64,000 nucleotides of DNA from Methylobacterium sp. 17Sr1-1 (GTDB lineage: Bacteria; Pseudomonadota; Alphaproteobacteria; Rhizobiales; Beijerinckiaceae). Below the pieces are notes generated by a model. That model worked only from the letters and a program-made list of their open reading frames with translations, made no database searches and was not told where the DNA came from. The stretch spans positions 5,849,001 to 5,913,000 of the forward strand of contig NZ_CP029552.1 in assembly GCF_003173775.1 (NCBI RefSeq), given 5' to 3'. Positions 41,643 to 50,829 of the stretch are shown piece by piece (position 1 is the first letter of the stretch; each line of letters begins with the position of its first letter). The position numbers were made by a program, and so were the translations under genes.

Positions 41643-44027
41643 ATGATCAGAGGTGCGCCTGTCCTCGCCCTGGCGCTCGCCTGCGGCTGTGCGCCGATCG
41701 CCCGCGCCGCGGAACCGATCGGGCAAGCTGGCCCAGGATATGCCGGCGGGTATGCCGGCGCCCGCGACACCGGTGCCCTGGTCCTGCGCGGCGACGACCG
41801 GCTGATTGGCGGCGAGCCCCCGGCCCGGGAACCGATCGCCGGCGGGCCGGTGAGCCTCAACCTCGTGGAGGTGCCGCTGCCGGTGGCCGCCAAGGCGGTC
41901 TTCGCCGACACGCTCGGCTGGGGCTACAGCCTGGACGAGCGGGCCTCCGGCACCATCACCCTGCAGACCGGCGGAGCGGTGAGCCGCGAGGCGCTGCTGC
42001 ACATGTTCGAGACGGCGCTGGCGAGCCGGGGCCTGTCCCTGCGCCGTTCCGGCCGCAGCGTGCAGATCGTGCCGGCGGGCGGCGCCCCCGACATCCGCCC
42101 GGTCCAGGGCGTGGGCGCCGAGGCGGGCGCGGTCGCGGTGCCCCTGCGCTGGATCTCGGCCGCCGAGATGCAGGCGATTCTGGGGGCGGTGGCGCCGCGC
42201 GAGGTGGTGCTGCGGGCCGACCGGGCGCGCAACCTGCTGATCCTCTCCGGCGACGCCAACCAGATCCGGGTGCTGCGCCAGACCATCGCGGTGTTCGACG
42301 TCGACTGGATGCGCGGCATGTCGACCGCGATGGTGCCGGTGCGCAGTTCGAACCCGGTGGCGTTGGCCCGCGACCTGACCCAGATCTTCGGCGGCGAGAC
42401 CTCCGGCTCCGGCGACGTGATCCGCTTCATCCCCAACGAGGCGCTGAACGCGATCCTGGTGGTGAGCTCCCGCGCCGCCTATCTCGACCGCGCCCGGGCG
42501 CTCCTGGCGCAGCTCGAGACCCTGGCCGCCGACCGCGAGCGCCAGCTCTTCGTCTACCGGATCCAGAACCGCTCGGCGAAGGAACTCGCCGCCGTGCTCC
42601 AGGGCGTGGTGATGGCGGAGATGGGCGGTGCCTCCGGCATGTCCGGGATGGGCGGCTACGGCGGCGGCTATGGGAGCGGCTACGGGGGCGCCTCCGGCAG
42701 CTACGCCGCCATGGGTGGTGGCTATGGCGGTGGCCTTGGCGGCGCGGGGGGCTTCGGCAGTGTGTCAGGCGGCGGCCTCAGTGCGGGCGCTGTGGCCGGC
42801 GGAGCCGCCGGGGGCGGATCCCTGGGTGCGTCCGGCGGTTCCGCGGCGGGCGGCGCCTCCCCGTCGGGATCCGGCTGGGCCTCGGGCGGCGATGCCGGTG
42901 CCGGCGGCGCGGGCCTCGGCGCGTCGGGCGGGCTCGGGACGGCCATGGCCGGCGGGGGCGGGATGTTCGGCGGGGGCGCTTACGGCGCCTACGGCGGCGG
43001 GCTCGATTCGGGGTTCTCGGGCGGCGCCGGGATGCGGCGGGACGCCATCGGCATCGTCGCGGACGACGCCAACAACAGCCTGGTGATCTCGGCCACCCGC
43101 AACCAGTACGACAAGATCCTGCGCATCCTCGGCCGCCTCGACGCGATGCCGACCCAGGTGCTGCTCGAGACGGTCATCGCCGAGGTGACGCTCAACGACA
43201 ACCTCGCCTTCGGCGTGCAGTGGTTCCTCAAGGAGCGCGGCAGCCGCTTCAACCTCGCCAGCACCGAGACCGACAAGGCGGCGCTGACGAGCGGCACCGC
43301 GGGCCTGATCACCTCGGCGATCCGCGGCGTGCCGGGCTTCAACTACCTGCTCGCCGGGACCGACTTCAACGTGGTGCTCAACGCGCTCCAGGGCGTGACC
43401 CGCGTCAACGTCATCTCGTCGCCCAACATCACGGTGCTCGACAACCGCACCGCCAAGCTCCAGGTCGGCGACCAGGTCCCGATCATCAAGCAGACCGGCC
43501 AGAGCGCGCTCACCGCCGGCGCGCCGATCCTCAACCAGATCGAGATGAAGGATACCGGCGTCATCCTCTCGGTGACGCCGCGGGTGAACAAGAACGGCCT
43601 CGTCGTGCTCGACATCAACCAGGAGGTCAGCGACGTCGTCCCGACCACGACCTCGACGATCGACTCGCCGACGATCCGCCAGCGCCGGGTGGCGACCAGC
43701 GTCGCGGTGAACGACGGGCACAGCCTCGCCATCGGCGGCATGGTGCAGGAGAAGGCGCAGATCACCAACGAGAACCTGCCGGTGCTGAGCGACCTGCCGG
43801 TGATCGGCGCGGCGTTCCGCAACCGGGTCGACCAGCGGGTCCGGACGGAACTCCTTGTGTTCATCCGCCCGCGGGTGATCCGCGGCACGGCCGAGGCCGA
43901 CCGCATCTCCGAGGATTTCCGCCAGCAGTTCCGCGCGATGATGCCGGTGCGCCCGGTCCTGCCGCCCCCGCCCCTGCCGGCGGCGCATCAGGGCTCGCAG
44001 GGCATCCTGCGGCGGATGCTGGATTGA
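41643..44027 (+). CDS. gspD: Type II secretion secretin GspD
   Basis: Outer-membrane secretin of about 794 residues. Signal peptide (VLALALACGCAPIARA). N0 domain around VSLNLVEVPLPVAAKAVFAD, N1 to N3 domains (LLILSGDANQIRVLRQTIAV, FIPNEALNAILVVSSRAAYL), then the secretin core (VLLETVIAEVTLNDNLAFGV) ending with LPVLSDLPVIGAAFRN and ELLVFIRPRVI. Unusually, a Gly/Ser/Ala-rich block of about 135 residues (42613-43035) is inserted in the N-domain region. GTG 41640 directly before ATG 41643 is an alternative start. Confidence 0.95.
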   Translation: MIRGAPVLALALACGCAPIARAAEPIGQAGPGYAGGYAGARDTGALVLRGDDRLIGGEPPAREPIAGGPVSLNLVEVPLPVAAKAVFADTLGWGYSLDERASGTITLQTGGAVSREALLHMFETALASRGLSLRRSGRSVQIVPAGGAPDIRPVQGVGAEAGAVAVPLRWISAAEMQAILGAVAPREVVLRADRARNLLILSGDANQIRVLRQTIAVFDVDWMRGMSTAMVPVRSSNPVALARDLTQIFGGETSGSGDVIRFIPNEALNAILVVSSRAAYLDRARALLAQLETLAADRERQLFVYRIQNRSAKELAAVLQGVVMAEMGGASGMSGMGGYGGGYGSGYGGASGSYAAMGGGYGGGLGGAGGFGSVSGGGLSAGAVAGGAAGGGSLGASGGSAAGGASPSGSGWASGGDAGAGGAGLGASGGLGTAMAGGGGMFGGGAYGAYGGGLDSGFSGGAGMRRDAIGIVADDANNSLVISATRNQYDKILRILGRLDAMPTQVLLETVIAEVTLNDNLAFGVQWFLKERGSRFNLASTETDKAALTSGTAGLITSAIRGVPGFNYLLAGTDFNVVLNALQGVTRVNVISSPNITVLDNRTAKLQVGDQVPIIKQTGQSALTAGAPILNQIEMKDTGVILSVTPRVNKNGLVVLDINQEVSDVVPTTTSTIDSPTIRQRRVATSVAVNDGHSLAIGGMVQEKAQITNENLPVLSDLPVIGAAFRNRVDQRVRTELLVFIRPRVIRGTAEADRISEDFRQQFRAMMPVRPVLPPPPLPAAHQGSQGILRRMLD

Positions 44028-44078
44028 GGGGGCGCCCGTCGCGCGTCGGGACCTGTCTGGCCCGACCCCACACTCGCC

Positions 44079-44600
44079 TCACGGCCGCATCGCCTGCCCC
44101 GCCTCCGCCACCGGCTTCGCGCCCACCGGCCGCAGGGTCGCGGGCGCGCCGAGGAAGGTCGCGACGTAGCGGCGTTCGCCCTGGGCCAGGGTGACCTGGT
44201 CGCGCCCGATCGCGGCGACGCGCCAGTCGCCCCGTCCCTCGCCGCGGGCGAGCCAGGCCTGGGTGCCGCTGCCGTCGTCGATCAGCGCCCGCGCGGCCGA
44301 GCCGTCGAGCAGGATGCCGCGCACGGTCAGCACCGGGCGCGGCGGGTCGCCGTCCAGGATGTCGCGCGCGCCCCGGGCGGTCCAGAGGCGCCGGCCGGGA
44401 TCGAAGAGCGGGCGCTGCAAGGCGGTCTCGTCTGCCGGCGGCGTCGCGGCGACGGCGCGGGGCGGCAGGGGCGCCGGGCCCCCGTCGACCGGCCAGGCGA
44501 ACGCGGCGAGCGTCGTGCAGGCCGCCAGCGCGCAGGCGATGCGGGGCCCGCGCCCGGTCGCCGCCAGGGTCGCGCGCAGGTGAGGTCCGATCCGTCCCAC
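44079..44600 (-). CDS. GspC-like inner-membrane protein
   Basis: A 173-residue protein with one N-terminal membrane segment (residues 20-36, ACALAACTTLAAFAWPV) and a periplasmic domain (LTVRGILLDGSAARALIDDG, then WRVAAIGRDQVTLAQGERRY) like the homology region of GspC/PulC. GspC links the inner-membrane platform to the secretin. There is no PDZ domain, so a GspN/GspP-type reading is also possible. It converges on gspD and precedes gspM in the leftward unit by position. Confidence 0.65.
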   Translation of the reverse strand: MGRIGPHLRATLAATGRGPRIACALAACTTLAAFAWPVDGGPAPLPPRAVAATPPADETALQRPLFDPGRRLWTARGARDILDGDPPRPVLTVRGILLDGSAARALIDDGSGTQAWLARGEGRGDWRVAAIGRDQVTLAQGERRYVATFLGAPATLRPVGAKPVAEAGQAMRP

Positions 44601-44613
44601 GGTCGAGGCGTCC

Positions 44614-45135
44614 TTATGGGGTGGTCCTGACGGCCGGGGCGGGCAGCAGCACGCCGCGCACCGTGAGGGTGAGGCGCATCACGGTGGCGCGCCCGATCTC
44701 CGGATCGGCCGGGCGCTCGATGCCGATCTCGGCCTCCTCCGGGACGATCAGGGGGCTGCCCGTCTCGAGCGCCTGGAGCAGCCCGTGCAGGCCCTCCGCG
44801 GAGCCGCGCAGCGAGGCCGTGAGGCGCGGCAGGGTCGGGCGGGCCGGATCGGGCTGGAGCCCGGCCCCGTCGACCACGGCGACGCGCTCCGCCGCCAGCG
44901 CGTCGAGGCGGGCCCGGAAGGCGGCGACGAGGCCGGCCTCGTCCATCGCCGACAGGGGCGGCACCGAGGGCGGGCCGGCGGAGGCGGCTTGCGCCCGGGC
45001 GAGGCGCTCGCGGGCGAGCGCGATGTCGTCCTGGGCGCCGAGCGCGTCGAGCACCGGCCCGAGCGAGAGGGCGGCCACGAAGACCAGTCCGGCGAGGCCG
45101 AGGAGCAGCGGCCGCCCGGCGAGGGAGGGCGGCAT
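44614..45135 (-). CDS. gspM: Type II secretion platform protein GspM
   Basis: A 173-residue inner-membrane protein: membrane segment PLLLGLAGLVFVAALSLGPV (residues 8-27), a helical stretch and a small ferredoxin-like domain (LPRLTASLRGSAEGLHGLLQ). It matches the GspM subtype b pattern. ATG 45135 overlaps the gspL stop (TGATG), as gspL-gspM usually do; a longer upstream frame only shadows gspL. Confidence 0.78.
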   Translation of the reverse strand: MPPSLAGRPLLLGLAGLVFVAALSLGPVLDALGAQDDIALARERLARAQAASAGPPSVPPLSAMDEAGLVAAFRARLDALAAERVAVVDGAGLQPDPARPTLPRLTASLRGSAEGLHGLLQALETGSPLIVPEEAEIGIERPADPEIGRATVMRLTLTVRGVLLPAPAVRTTP

Positions 45136-46256
45136 CACGGCCGGGCTCCGGTGCGGCGCGGCAGTGCGACGACGAGGCGCTGGCCGCCCTCCGCCGGCGC
45201 GTCCTGACGCAGCTCCGGGGCGCCGAAGCCCGGCAGCCGCGCCAGGGCCGCGAGGACCGTCGGCGCGTCCGGCGCCAGAAGCGTCAATTCGAGCCCCGCG
45301 GGCGTGAGGCGCAAGGACTCCGCCGAGACCGTGCCCGGCAGCGCCGCCGCGACCGAATCCCACACCCGCGCCACGGGGAGGCCGCGCTCGGCGAGGATCG
45401 CGGCGGCCCCCGCCTGGACCGCCGGCGGCAGGCCGGAGGCCGCGGCCCGGCGGGCGGCGGCGAAGGCGTCGTCGAGGGCGGCGAGCGTCGCCGCCTGGTG
45501 CTGGCGCAGGCCGAGGAAGGCGGCGAGCAGGAACAGGCCGGTCGCCGCCACGAGGACGAGGTCGCCGGCCTTGCGCAGCAGCGACGGCAGGGCGTGGTGC
45601 CCGCTCGACAGGAGGTCGACCGGCATCGTCCGGTCCTCCGCCGGCCCGACCGCGACGACGCTCGCCTTCATCCCCGCCCCCGCCAGGGCCTCCAGCAGGG
45701 GGACGAGACGGGCGCGCTTGAGCACGACGTGGCGCACCCGCAGGGTGCGGGTCGCCGCGTGCTCGCCCTCGACGTACCAGTCGGAAAAGACCTGGTCGGC
45801 GCGGAACGGGGTCGCGGCCTCGAGCTCCTGGGCCAGCACCGCGCGCATCCGCGGCAGGGCCGCCCCCGGCAGCTCCAGGGTGCGGATGAAGCAGGCGGCG
45901 GGATCGACGACGATCTTCGCGCGGGCCCCCGGCCGGCCGCCCCGGATCGCCGCGATCCGGTCGGCGAGGTCGTCCGCCTGGAGGTCGAGGCGGTAGGTCC
46001 GGTCCTGCCCGTCGCGCCGGTCGATCACCGCGACGCCGGTCTCGCCCGGCGCCCCGAGCCGTAGGGTCAGGAGCGCCGGCTCGCGGTCGGCGCGGACCTC
46101 GCTCAGGCCGAGGAGGTGCAAGGCGGCGTCGAGGCCGGACCGGAGCGAGGCTCCGACCGACGACAGCAGCCCCTGGACCGGGGACGGGAGGGAGGGCGCG
46201 CGCAAGACCGGTCGGCTCCGGCGCCCGTCAGGATGCGGCGGGCGTCGCAGAGACAT
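45135..46256 (-). CDS. gspL: Type II secretion platform protein GspL
   Basis: A 373-residue protein with a cytoplasmic actin-like/PilM-type half (TGVAVIDRRDGQDRTYRLDL, FIRTLELPGAALPRMRAVLA, QELEAATPF), one membrane segment near residue 235-255 (LVLVAATGLFLLAAFLGLRQ) and a periplasmic PilN-like domain (LRLTPAGLELTLLAPDAPTV). GspL anchors the GspE ATPase at the membrane. Divergent from gspE across about 114 bases. Confidence 0.8.
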   Translation of the reverse strand: MSLRRPPHPDGRRSRPVLRAPSLPSPVQGLLSSVGASLRSGLDAALHLLGLSEVRADREPALLTLRLGAPGETGVAVIDRRDGQDRTYRLDLQADDLADRIAAIRGGRPGARAKIVVDPAACFIRTLELPGAALPRMRAVLAQELEAATPFRADQVFSDWYVEGEHAATRTLRVRHVVLKRARLVPLLEALAGAGMKASVVAVGPAEDRTMPVDLLSSGHHALPSLLRKAGDLVLVAATGLFLLAAFLGLRQHQAATLAALDDAFAAARRAAASGLPPAVQAGAAAILAERGLPVARVWDSVAAALPGTVSAESLRLTPAGLELTLLAPDAPTVLAALARLPGFGAPELRQDAPAEGGQRLVVALPRRTGARP

Positions 46257-46370
46257 CTAACGCAGCGATATTTCCGTCCGCTTAAGGGCGCCGCGGGAGA
46301 ATGCGCCCCTGCTTGCCTGCGCCGACCGGTTCGGTCGGGCTTCCTTTTCGTCTTTCTCTGGGTCAGGACG

Positions 46371-48101
46371 ATGCTGAGCATCTGGGCGGGCAAGACCCGG
46401 CCGCGGCGGGCGCGGGCCGACCGGCGCGACGCCGCCCGCAGCCGTGCCGACGACCTGCGCGCCTTCGTCGACCGGCTCGCCGAGAGCGACGTGCTCGACG
46501 CCGCCGGCCACGAGCGGGCGCTCGCCGCCCTCGACGGGCCCGGCCGGCGCCCCCTGCCCCTGCTGCTGACCGAGCTCGGCCTCGTCCACGAGACGACGCT
46601 CGTCACCGCCCTCTCGGAGGCGACCGGCCTGCCGATCCTGCGCCAGGAGGACCTGCCGGGCGAGCCGGTCCTGGCCGATCTCCTCTCGCCCGATTACTGC
46701 GCCCGCGCCCGGGTGCTGCCGCTCTCCGCCGAGCCCGACCGCCTCGTCGTGGCGGTCGTCGACCCGTTCGACGGCGAGACCACCCGGGCGCTGGAGCACC
46801 TCCTCGACCGGGCGGTCGCCCCCTGCCTCCTCGGGCCCGGCAGCTTCGAGCGGGCCCACCGCGCCGTCTACGGCGACGTCGCCGAGGAGGGCGAGGCGGG
46901 GGGCGACGACGACCTGGCACGCCTCGCCGACGTGGCGAGCCAGGCGCCGATCGTGCGGCTCGCCGCGCGCCTCGTGCGCAAGGCCTTCGAGCTCTCGGCC
47001 TCCGACATCCACCTGGAGGCGGAAGAGGCCGACATGCGGGTGCGCTATCGCGTGGATGGCGTGCTGGTCGAGTCCGAGCGGCTGGCGAAATCGGTGCAGC
47101 TGGCGCTGACCACCCGCATCAAGATCCAGGCCGGCCTCAACATCGCCGAGCGGCGCCTGCCCCAGGACGGGCGCATGCAGGCCCCCGACCGCGGCCAGGA
47201 CGTCGATATCCGCGTCTCGACCCTGCCGACCGCCCACGGCGAGAGCGTGGTGCTGCGCGTCCTCGACGGCTCGCGCCGGGTCGAGGATTTCTCCGCCCTC
47301 GGCTTCGACGCGGCGGCGATCGACGCGATCGCCGCGATGACGAGCCGGCCGAACGGCCTCGTCCTCGTCACCGGCCCGACCGGATCGGGCAAGACCACGA
47401 CGCTCTACGCCGCGCTCCGCCGGATCAACGGCCCGCATCTCAAGGTCGTCACCGTCGAGGATCCGGTCGAGTACCGGATGGCCGGCGTCAACCAGGTCCA
47501 GGCCCATCCCGGCATCGGCCTCGACTTCGCCGCCGCGCTCCGCTCGATCCTGCGCCAGGACCCGGACGTGGTGATGGTCGGCGAGATCCGCGACGGCGAG
47601 ACCGCCCGCATCGCCGTGCAGGCGGCGCTGACCGGCCACCTCGTCATCTCGACGCTCCACACCAATTCCGCCCCCGCCACCGTGACCCGGTTGATGGACA
47701 TGGGCGTCGAGCCCTACCTGATCGCCGCGGTCCTCAACGGCGTGGTGGCCCAGCGCCTGGTCCGGCGTCTCTGCGGCTCCTGCGCCGAACCCAGTCCGGC
47801 GACGCAGCAGGAGCGCCTGCGCCTCGGCATTTCGCCTGAGACCCCCTTGAGCCTCAAGCGCGCCCGCGGCTGTCCGACCTGCAACGGCACCGGGTATCGC
47901 GGCCGCATGGTCGCCTCCGAGATCATGACCCTGGACGGGGAGCTCCGCGGGCTGATCGCCAACCGTGCCGACGAGCAGACGCTCACCGCCCGGGCGCGGG
48001 CCGCCGGGATGACGCCCCTTGCCGAGTGCGCGAGGGCGCGGGTGCTCGATGGCGAGACGACCCTCGACGAGGTCGGGCGGGTGCTGGAAGGAATCGTGTA
48101 A
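46371..48101 (+). CDS. gspE: Type II secretion ATPase GspE
   Basis: A 576-residue hexameric ATPase powering secretion. The N-terminal GspE/PilB domain includes ALSEATGLPILRQEDLPGEP. The core has Walker A GPTGSGKTT (about residues 334-342), the Asp box TVEDPVEYRM, Walker B RQDPDVVMVGEIRD and the His box STLHTNSA. A zinc-binding tetracysteine follows (LCGSCAEPS and RGCPTCNGTGYRG). ATG 46371 has an AGGA upstream and fits the family; the longer frame from 46116 overlaps gspL. Confidence 0.96.
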   Translation: MLSIWAGKTRPRRARADRRDAARSRADDLRAFVDRLAESDVLDAAGHERALAALDGPGRRPLPLLLTELGLVHETTLVTALSEATGLPILRQEDLPGEPVLADLLSPDYCARARVLPLSAEPDRLVVAVVDPFDGETTRALEHLLDRAVAPCLLGPGSFERAHRAVYGDVAEEGEAGGDDDLARLADVASQAPIVRLAARLVRKAFELSASDIHLEAEEADMRVRYRVDGVLVESERLAKSVQLALTTRIKIQAGLNIAERRLPQDGRMQAPDRGQDVDIRVSTLPTAHGESVVLRVLDGSRRVEDFSALGFDAAAIDAIAAMTSRPNGLVLVTGPTGSGKTTTLYAALRRINGPHLKVVTVEDPVEYRMAGVNQVQAHPGIGLDFAAALRSILRQDPDVVMVGEIRDGETARIAVQAALTGHLVISTLHTNSAPATVTRLMDMGVEPYLIAAVLNGVVAQRLVRRLCGSCAEPSPATQQERLRLGISPETPLSLKRARGCPTCNGTGYRGRMVASEIMTLDGELRGLIANRADEQTLTARARAAGMTPLAECARARVLDGETTLDEVGRVLEGIV

Positions 48102-49316
48102 ATGCCGCGCTTCGCCTACAAGGCCTATGCGGGGGACGGGCGCTCGCGCGCCGGCACGATCGAGGCCGAGACCCGCCCGCGCGCTGTGGCGCGACTGCGG
48201 TCCGACGGGCTCCAGGTCTACGAGATCGCGGAGGCGGCGGCCGGGCCGGCGCCGTTCTGGCGCCGCGACCTGTTCGGGCGCGACCGGGTCAACGACGCCG
48301 CCCGCATCGCCTTCCTGCGCGAGTTCGGCACGCTGGTCGGGGCCGGGCTGACCGTCGACCGCGCCTTACGCCTCGTCGAGCGCCAGGCCGGCCCGGCCCT
48401 CAAGCCGGTGCTGGCCGACCTGCTCGAGCGGGTGGTGGCCGGCGCCTCGCTGTCGCGGGCGATGGCGGCCCACCCGCAGGCCTTCCCGCGCGACATGGTC
48501 GACATCGTGCGGGCCGGCGAGGCCACCGGGACGCTGGTCGACGTCGTCGGCTCGCTCACCGCCTCGATCGAGCGCCGCGACGCGGTCCGGCGCCACCTCT
48601 CCTCGGCGATGATCTACCCGGCGCTCCTGATCGCGATGGCGGTCGGCACCGTGGCGATGATCGTCGGCGTGCTGGTGCCGGCCCTCGCGCCTCTCTTCGA
48701 GGGCAGCGGCCAGGCGCCGCCCTTCGCGATCCGCGCCGCCGGCTGGCTCGGCGACACGCTCGCGGCGACCTGGCCGTTCCTCCTCGGGGGCCTCGCGCTG
48801 ACGGTCCTCGGGCTCGCCCGGGCGTGGCGGATGCCCGCCTTCGCGGCTGCCCGGGCGCAACTGGCGCTCCGCCTGCCGCTGGTGCGCGAGATCGTGGTCG
48901 GCATCGAGTGCGGCCGCTTCTGCCGGGTGCTCGGCACGCTGCTGGCCGCCGAGGTGCCGATCCCCGACGCGGTGGCGGCGACGCGGCCGCTCGCCGGCAA
49001 CCGAGTCTTCCGCCGCGCCCTCGACGAGGCCGGGCGGCGGCTGGCGGAAGGCGGCAGCCTCGCCTCGGGGCTCTCCTCGCTCAAGCCCTACGCCGCCTCG
49101 ACCCTGAACCTGATCGCCAGCGGCGAGCAGGTGAACCGCCTCGGCAGCGTCCTCATCCACGCCGCCGAGATGCACGAGACCGAGACCCGCCAGCGCATCG
49201 ACCGCCTGCTCGCCCTGCTCACCCCGCTCGTGACCGTGGCGATCGGCGGCCTGATCGGCGGCCTGATCATCTCGGTGATGGGGGCGATCCTGAGCGTGGG
49301 GCAATTGACGCAGTAG
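48102..49316 (+). CDS. gspF: Type II secretion inner-membrane protein GspF
   Basis: A 404-residue polytopic platform protein. Two homologous cytoplasmic GspF domains (IAFLREFGTLVGAGLTVDRA and CGRFCRVLGTLLAAEVPIPD) alternate with three membrane segments (MIYPALLIAMAVGTVAMIVG, WPFLLGGLALTVLGLA, VTVAIGGLIGGLIISVMGAI). The N-terminal FAYKAYAGDGRSRAGTIEAE is typical. It begins immediately after the gspE stop, so it is cotranscribed. Confidence 0.95.
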   Translation: MPRFAYKAYAGDGRSRAGTIEAETRPRAVARLRSDGLQVYEIAEAAAGPAPFWRRDLFGRDRVNDAARIAFLREFGTLVGAGLTVDRALRLVERQAGPALKPVLADLLERVVAGASLSRAMAAHPQAFPRDMVDIVRAGEATGTLVDVVGSLTASIERRDAVRRHLSSAMIYPALLIAMAVGTVAMIVGVLVPALAPLFEGSGQAPPFAIRAAGWLGDTLAATWPFLLGGLALTVLGLARAWRMPAFAAARAQLALRLPLVREIVVGIECGRFCRVLGTLLAAEVPIPDAVAATRPLAGNRVFRRALDEAGRRLAEGGSLASGLSSLKPYAASTLNLIASGEQVNRLGSVLIHAAEMHETETRQRIDRLLALLTPLVTVAIGGLIGGLIISVMGAILSVGQLTQ

Positions 49317-49390
49317 GGCTCAAGGGATCCGGGAGAGGGATCCGGGCTCGACATCCGCGCGTTGGCCGCGTTCCTGTCTCGGGAAGTGCC

Positions 49391-49711
49391 GTGTCCGCCG
49401 ATCGCCGCCGATATCCGATCCTGCTCGCCGCCTGCATCGTCGCGGCCATCCCGGCCGCGGCGAGCGCGCAGCAAGGCCGCCCCTCGACCCTCGACATGAC
49501 CTGCGGCCAGGCGCGGAGCTTCCTCGCGGCCCGGGGCGCCGCGGTGCTCGGCACCGGGGGCTACACCTACGACCGATTCGTGCGTGACCGCAGCTTCTGC
49601 GAGCCGACGCAGATCACCAAGAACGCCTTCGTGCCGACCCGCGACACGCCGGAATGCCTCGTCGGCTTTCGCTGCATCGAGCCCGGCCGCAACTGGTTCG
49701 ACGACGAGTAG
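49391..49711 (+). CDS. Small exported hypothetical protein
   Basis: A 106-residue protein with a signal peptide (YPILLAACIVAAIPAAASAQ). The mature part has four cysteines: MTCGQARSFLAARGA, SFCEPTQ, TPECLVGF and RCIEPGRNWFDDE, probably two disulfides. Similar short secreted proteins are common in rhizobiales; the function is unknown. GTG start at 49391, the frame before it being a gspF shadow. Could be a secreted substrate, but no evidence links it to the secretion system. Confidence 0.7.
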   Translation: MSADRRRYPILLAACIVAAIPAAASAQQGRPSTLDMTCGQARSFLAARGAAVLGTGGYTYDRFVRDRSFCEPTQITKNAFVPTRDTPECLVGFRCIEPGRNWFDDE

Positions 49712-49777
49712 GGCCGATGGACAGGGCGAAGCGGCGTCGAGGCCCGCAGGGCTCCGACGCCGGACCAAGTCGGCCCT
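49710..49777. terminator. Possible convergent terminator structure
   Basis: Outer stem AGGGCCGA / TCGGCCCT and inner stem CGGCGTCG..CGACGCCG with an innermost GGCCC/GGGCT pair, in the 73-base gap between two converging genes. There is no good T-run, so termination is only suggested. Confidence 0.4.
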
Positions 49778-49784
49778 TCGCGTG

Positions 49785-50651
49785 TCAGCCCTTGGCCAGC
49801 AGCGCCTCGATCTCCTGCTTGAGCGCGTCGCGCAGCTCCGGCCGCTCCAGGCCGTAGGCGAGGTTCGCCACCAGGAAGCCGAGCTTCGAGCCGGTGTCGT
49901 AGGTCTTGCCGCGATAGTGCATGCCGTAGAACTTCTGCGTCTCCGACAGGCGCTTCATGCCGTCGGTGAGCTGGATCTCGCCGCCGGCCCCGCGCTCGCC
50001 GCGCTCGAGGATCGAAAAGATTTCCGGCTGGAGGATGTAGCGGCCCGAGATGATGTAGTTCGACGGCGCGGTGCCCTTCGGCGGCTTCTCCACCATGCCG
50101 GTGATCTCGAAGGTGTCGCCGAATTCCTGGCCGACGCTGACGATGCCGTACTGGTGCGTCTGGTCGGGCGCGACCTCCTCGACGGCGATGATGTTGCCGC
50201 CGTGCTGGTCGTAGGCCTTGAGCATCTGCACCATGCTGCCGCGGCTGAGCATGTCGGGCAGGATCACCGCGAAAGGCTCGTCGCCGACGATCTCGCGGGC
50301 GCACCATACCGCGTGGCCGAGGCCCAGCGGCTCCTGCTGGCGGGTGAAGCTGGTCTGGCCGGCGGCCGGCAGGTCCTTCTTCAGGCCCTCGTAGGCCTCC
50401 GTCTTGCCGCGCTCCTGCAGGGTGCGCTCGAGCTCGTAGGAGATGTCGAAATGGTCCTCGATCACCGCCTTGCCACGGCCGGTGACGAAGATGAAATGCT
50501 CGATCCCGGCTTCCCGGGCCTCGTCGACCACGTGCTGGACCACCGGACGGTCGACGACCGTCAGCATCTCCTTGGGCACCGCCTTGGTCGCCGGCAGGAA
50601 ACGGGTGCCGAGGCCCGCGACCGGGAGGACGGCTTTGCGAATGCGTTTCAT
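49785..50651 (-). CDS. galU: UTP-glucose-1-phosphate uridylyltransferase
   Basis: A 288-residue enzyme forming UDP-glucose for surface polysaccharides. Motifs: the nucleotide-binding VLPVAGLGTRFLPATKAVPK and EMLTVVDRPVVQHVV, QQEPLGLGHAVWCA, FAVILPDMLS and MVEKPPKGTAPSNYIISGRY. Divergent from galE (start to start about 180 bases), which uses its product. Confidence 0.96.
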   Translation of the reverse strand: MKRIRKAVLPVAGLGTRFLPATKAVPKEMLTVVDRPVVQHVVDEAREAGIEHFIFVTGRGKAVIEDHFDISYELERTLQERGKTEAYEGLKKDLPAAGQTSFTRQQEPLGLGHAVWCAREIVGDEPFAVILPDMLSRGSMVQMLKAYDQHGGNIIAVEEVAPDQTHQYGIVSVGQEFGDTFEITGMVEKPPKGTAPSNYIISGRYILQPEIFSILERGERGAGGEIQLTDGMKRLSETQKFYGMHYRGKTYDTGSKLGFLVANLAYGLERPELRDALKQEIEALLAKG

Positions 50652-50829
50652 CGTGCGTGATCCAGTGAACACCAGGGAGCGGCCGGACCGCCCGGCGGGA
50701 CCGGGCGCATCCGGGCCTCTCACGCCCGGCCGACCCCCTCTCCCAGGCAGCCTTGCCACCGGACAGCTTAATTGACGCTGAAGCATTGCGGGGTATGGAT
50801 CAACCCGTCTCACGTCGGGAGCGAGCGGA

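Noticed and set aside
41465..44194. 909-codon plus-strand frame across gspD
   Set aside because: Out-of-frame shadow; gspD in the other frame has a full secretin sequence, and the shadow is low-complexity Arg/Gly/Pro.
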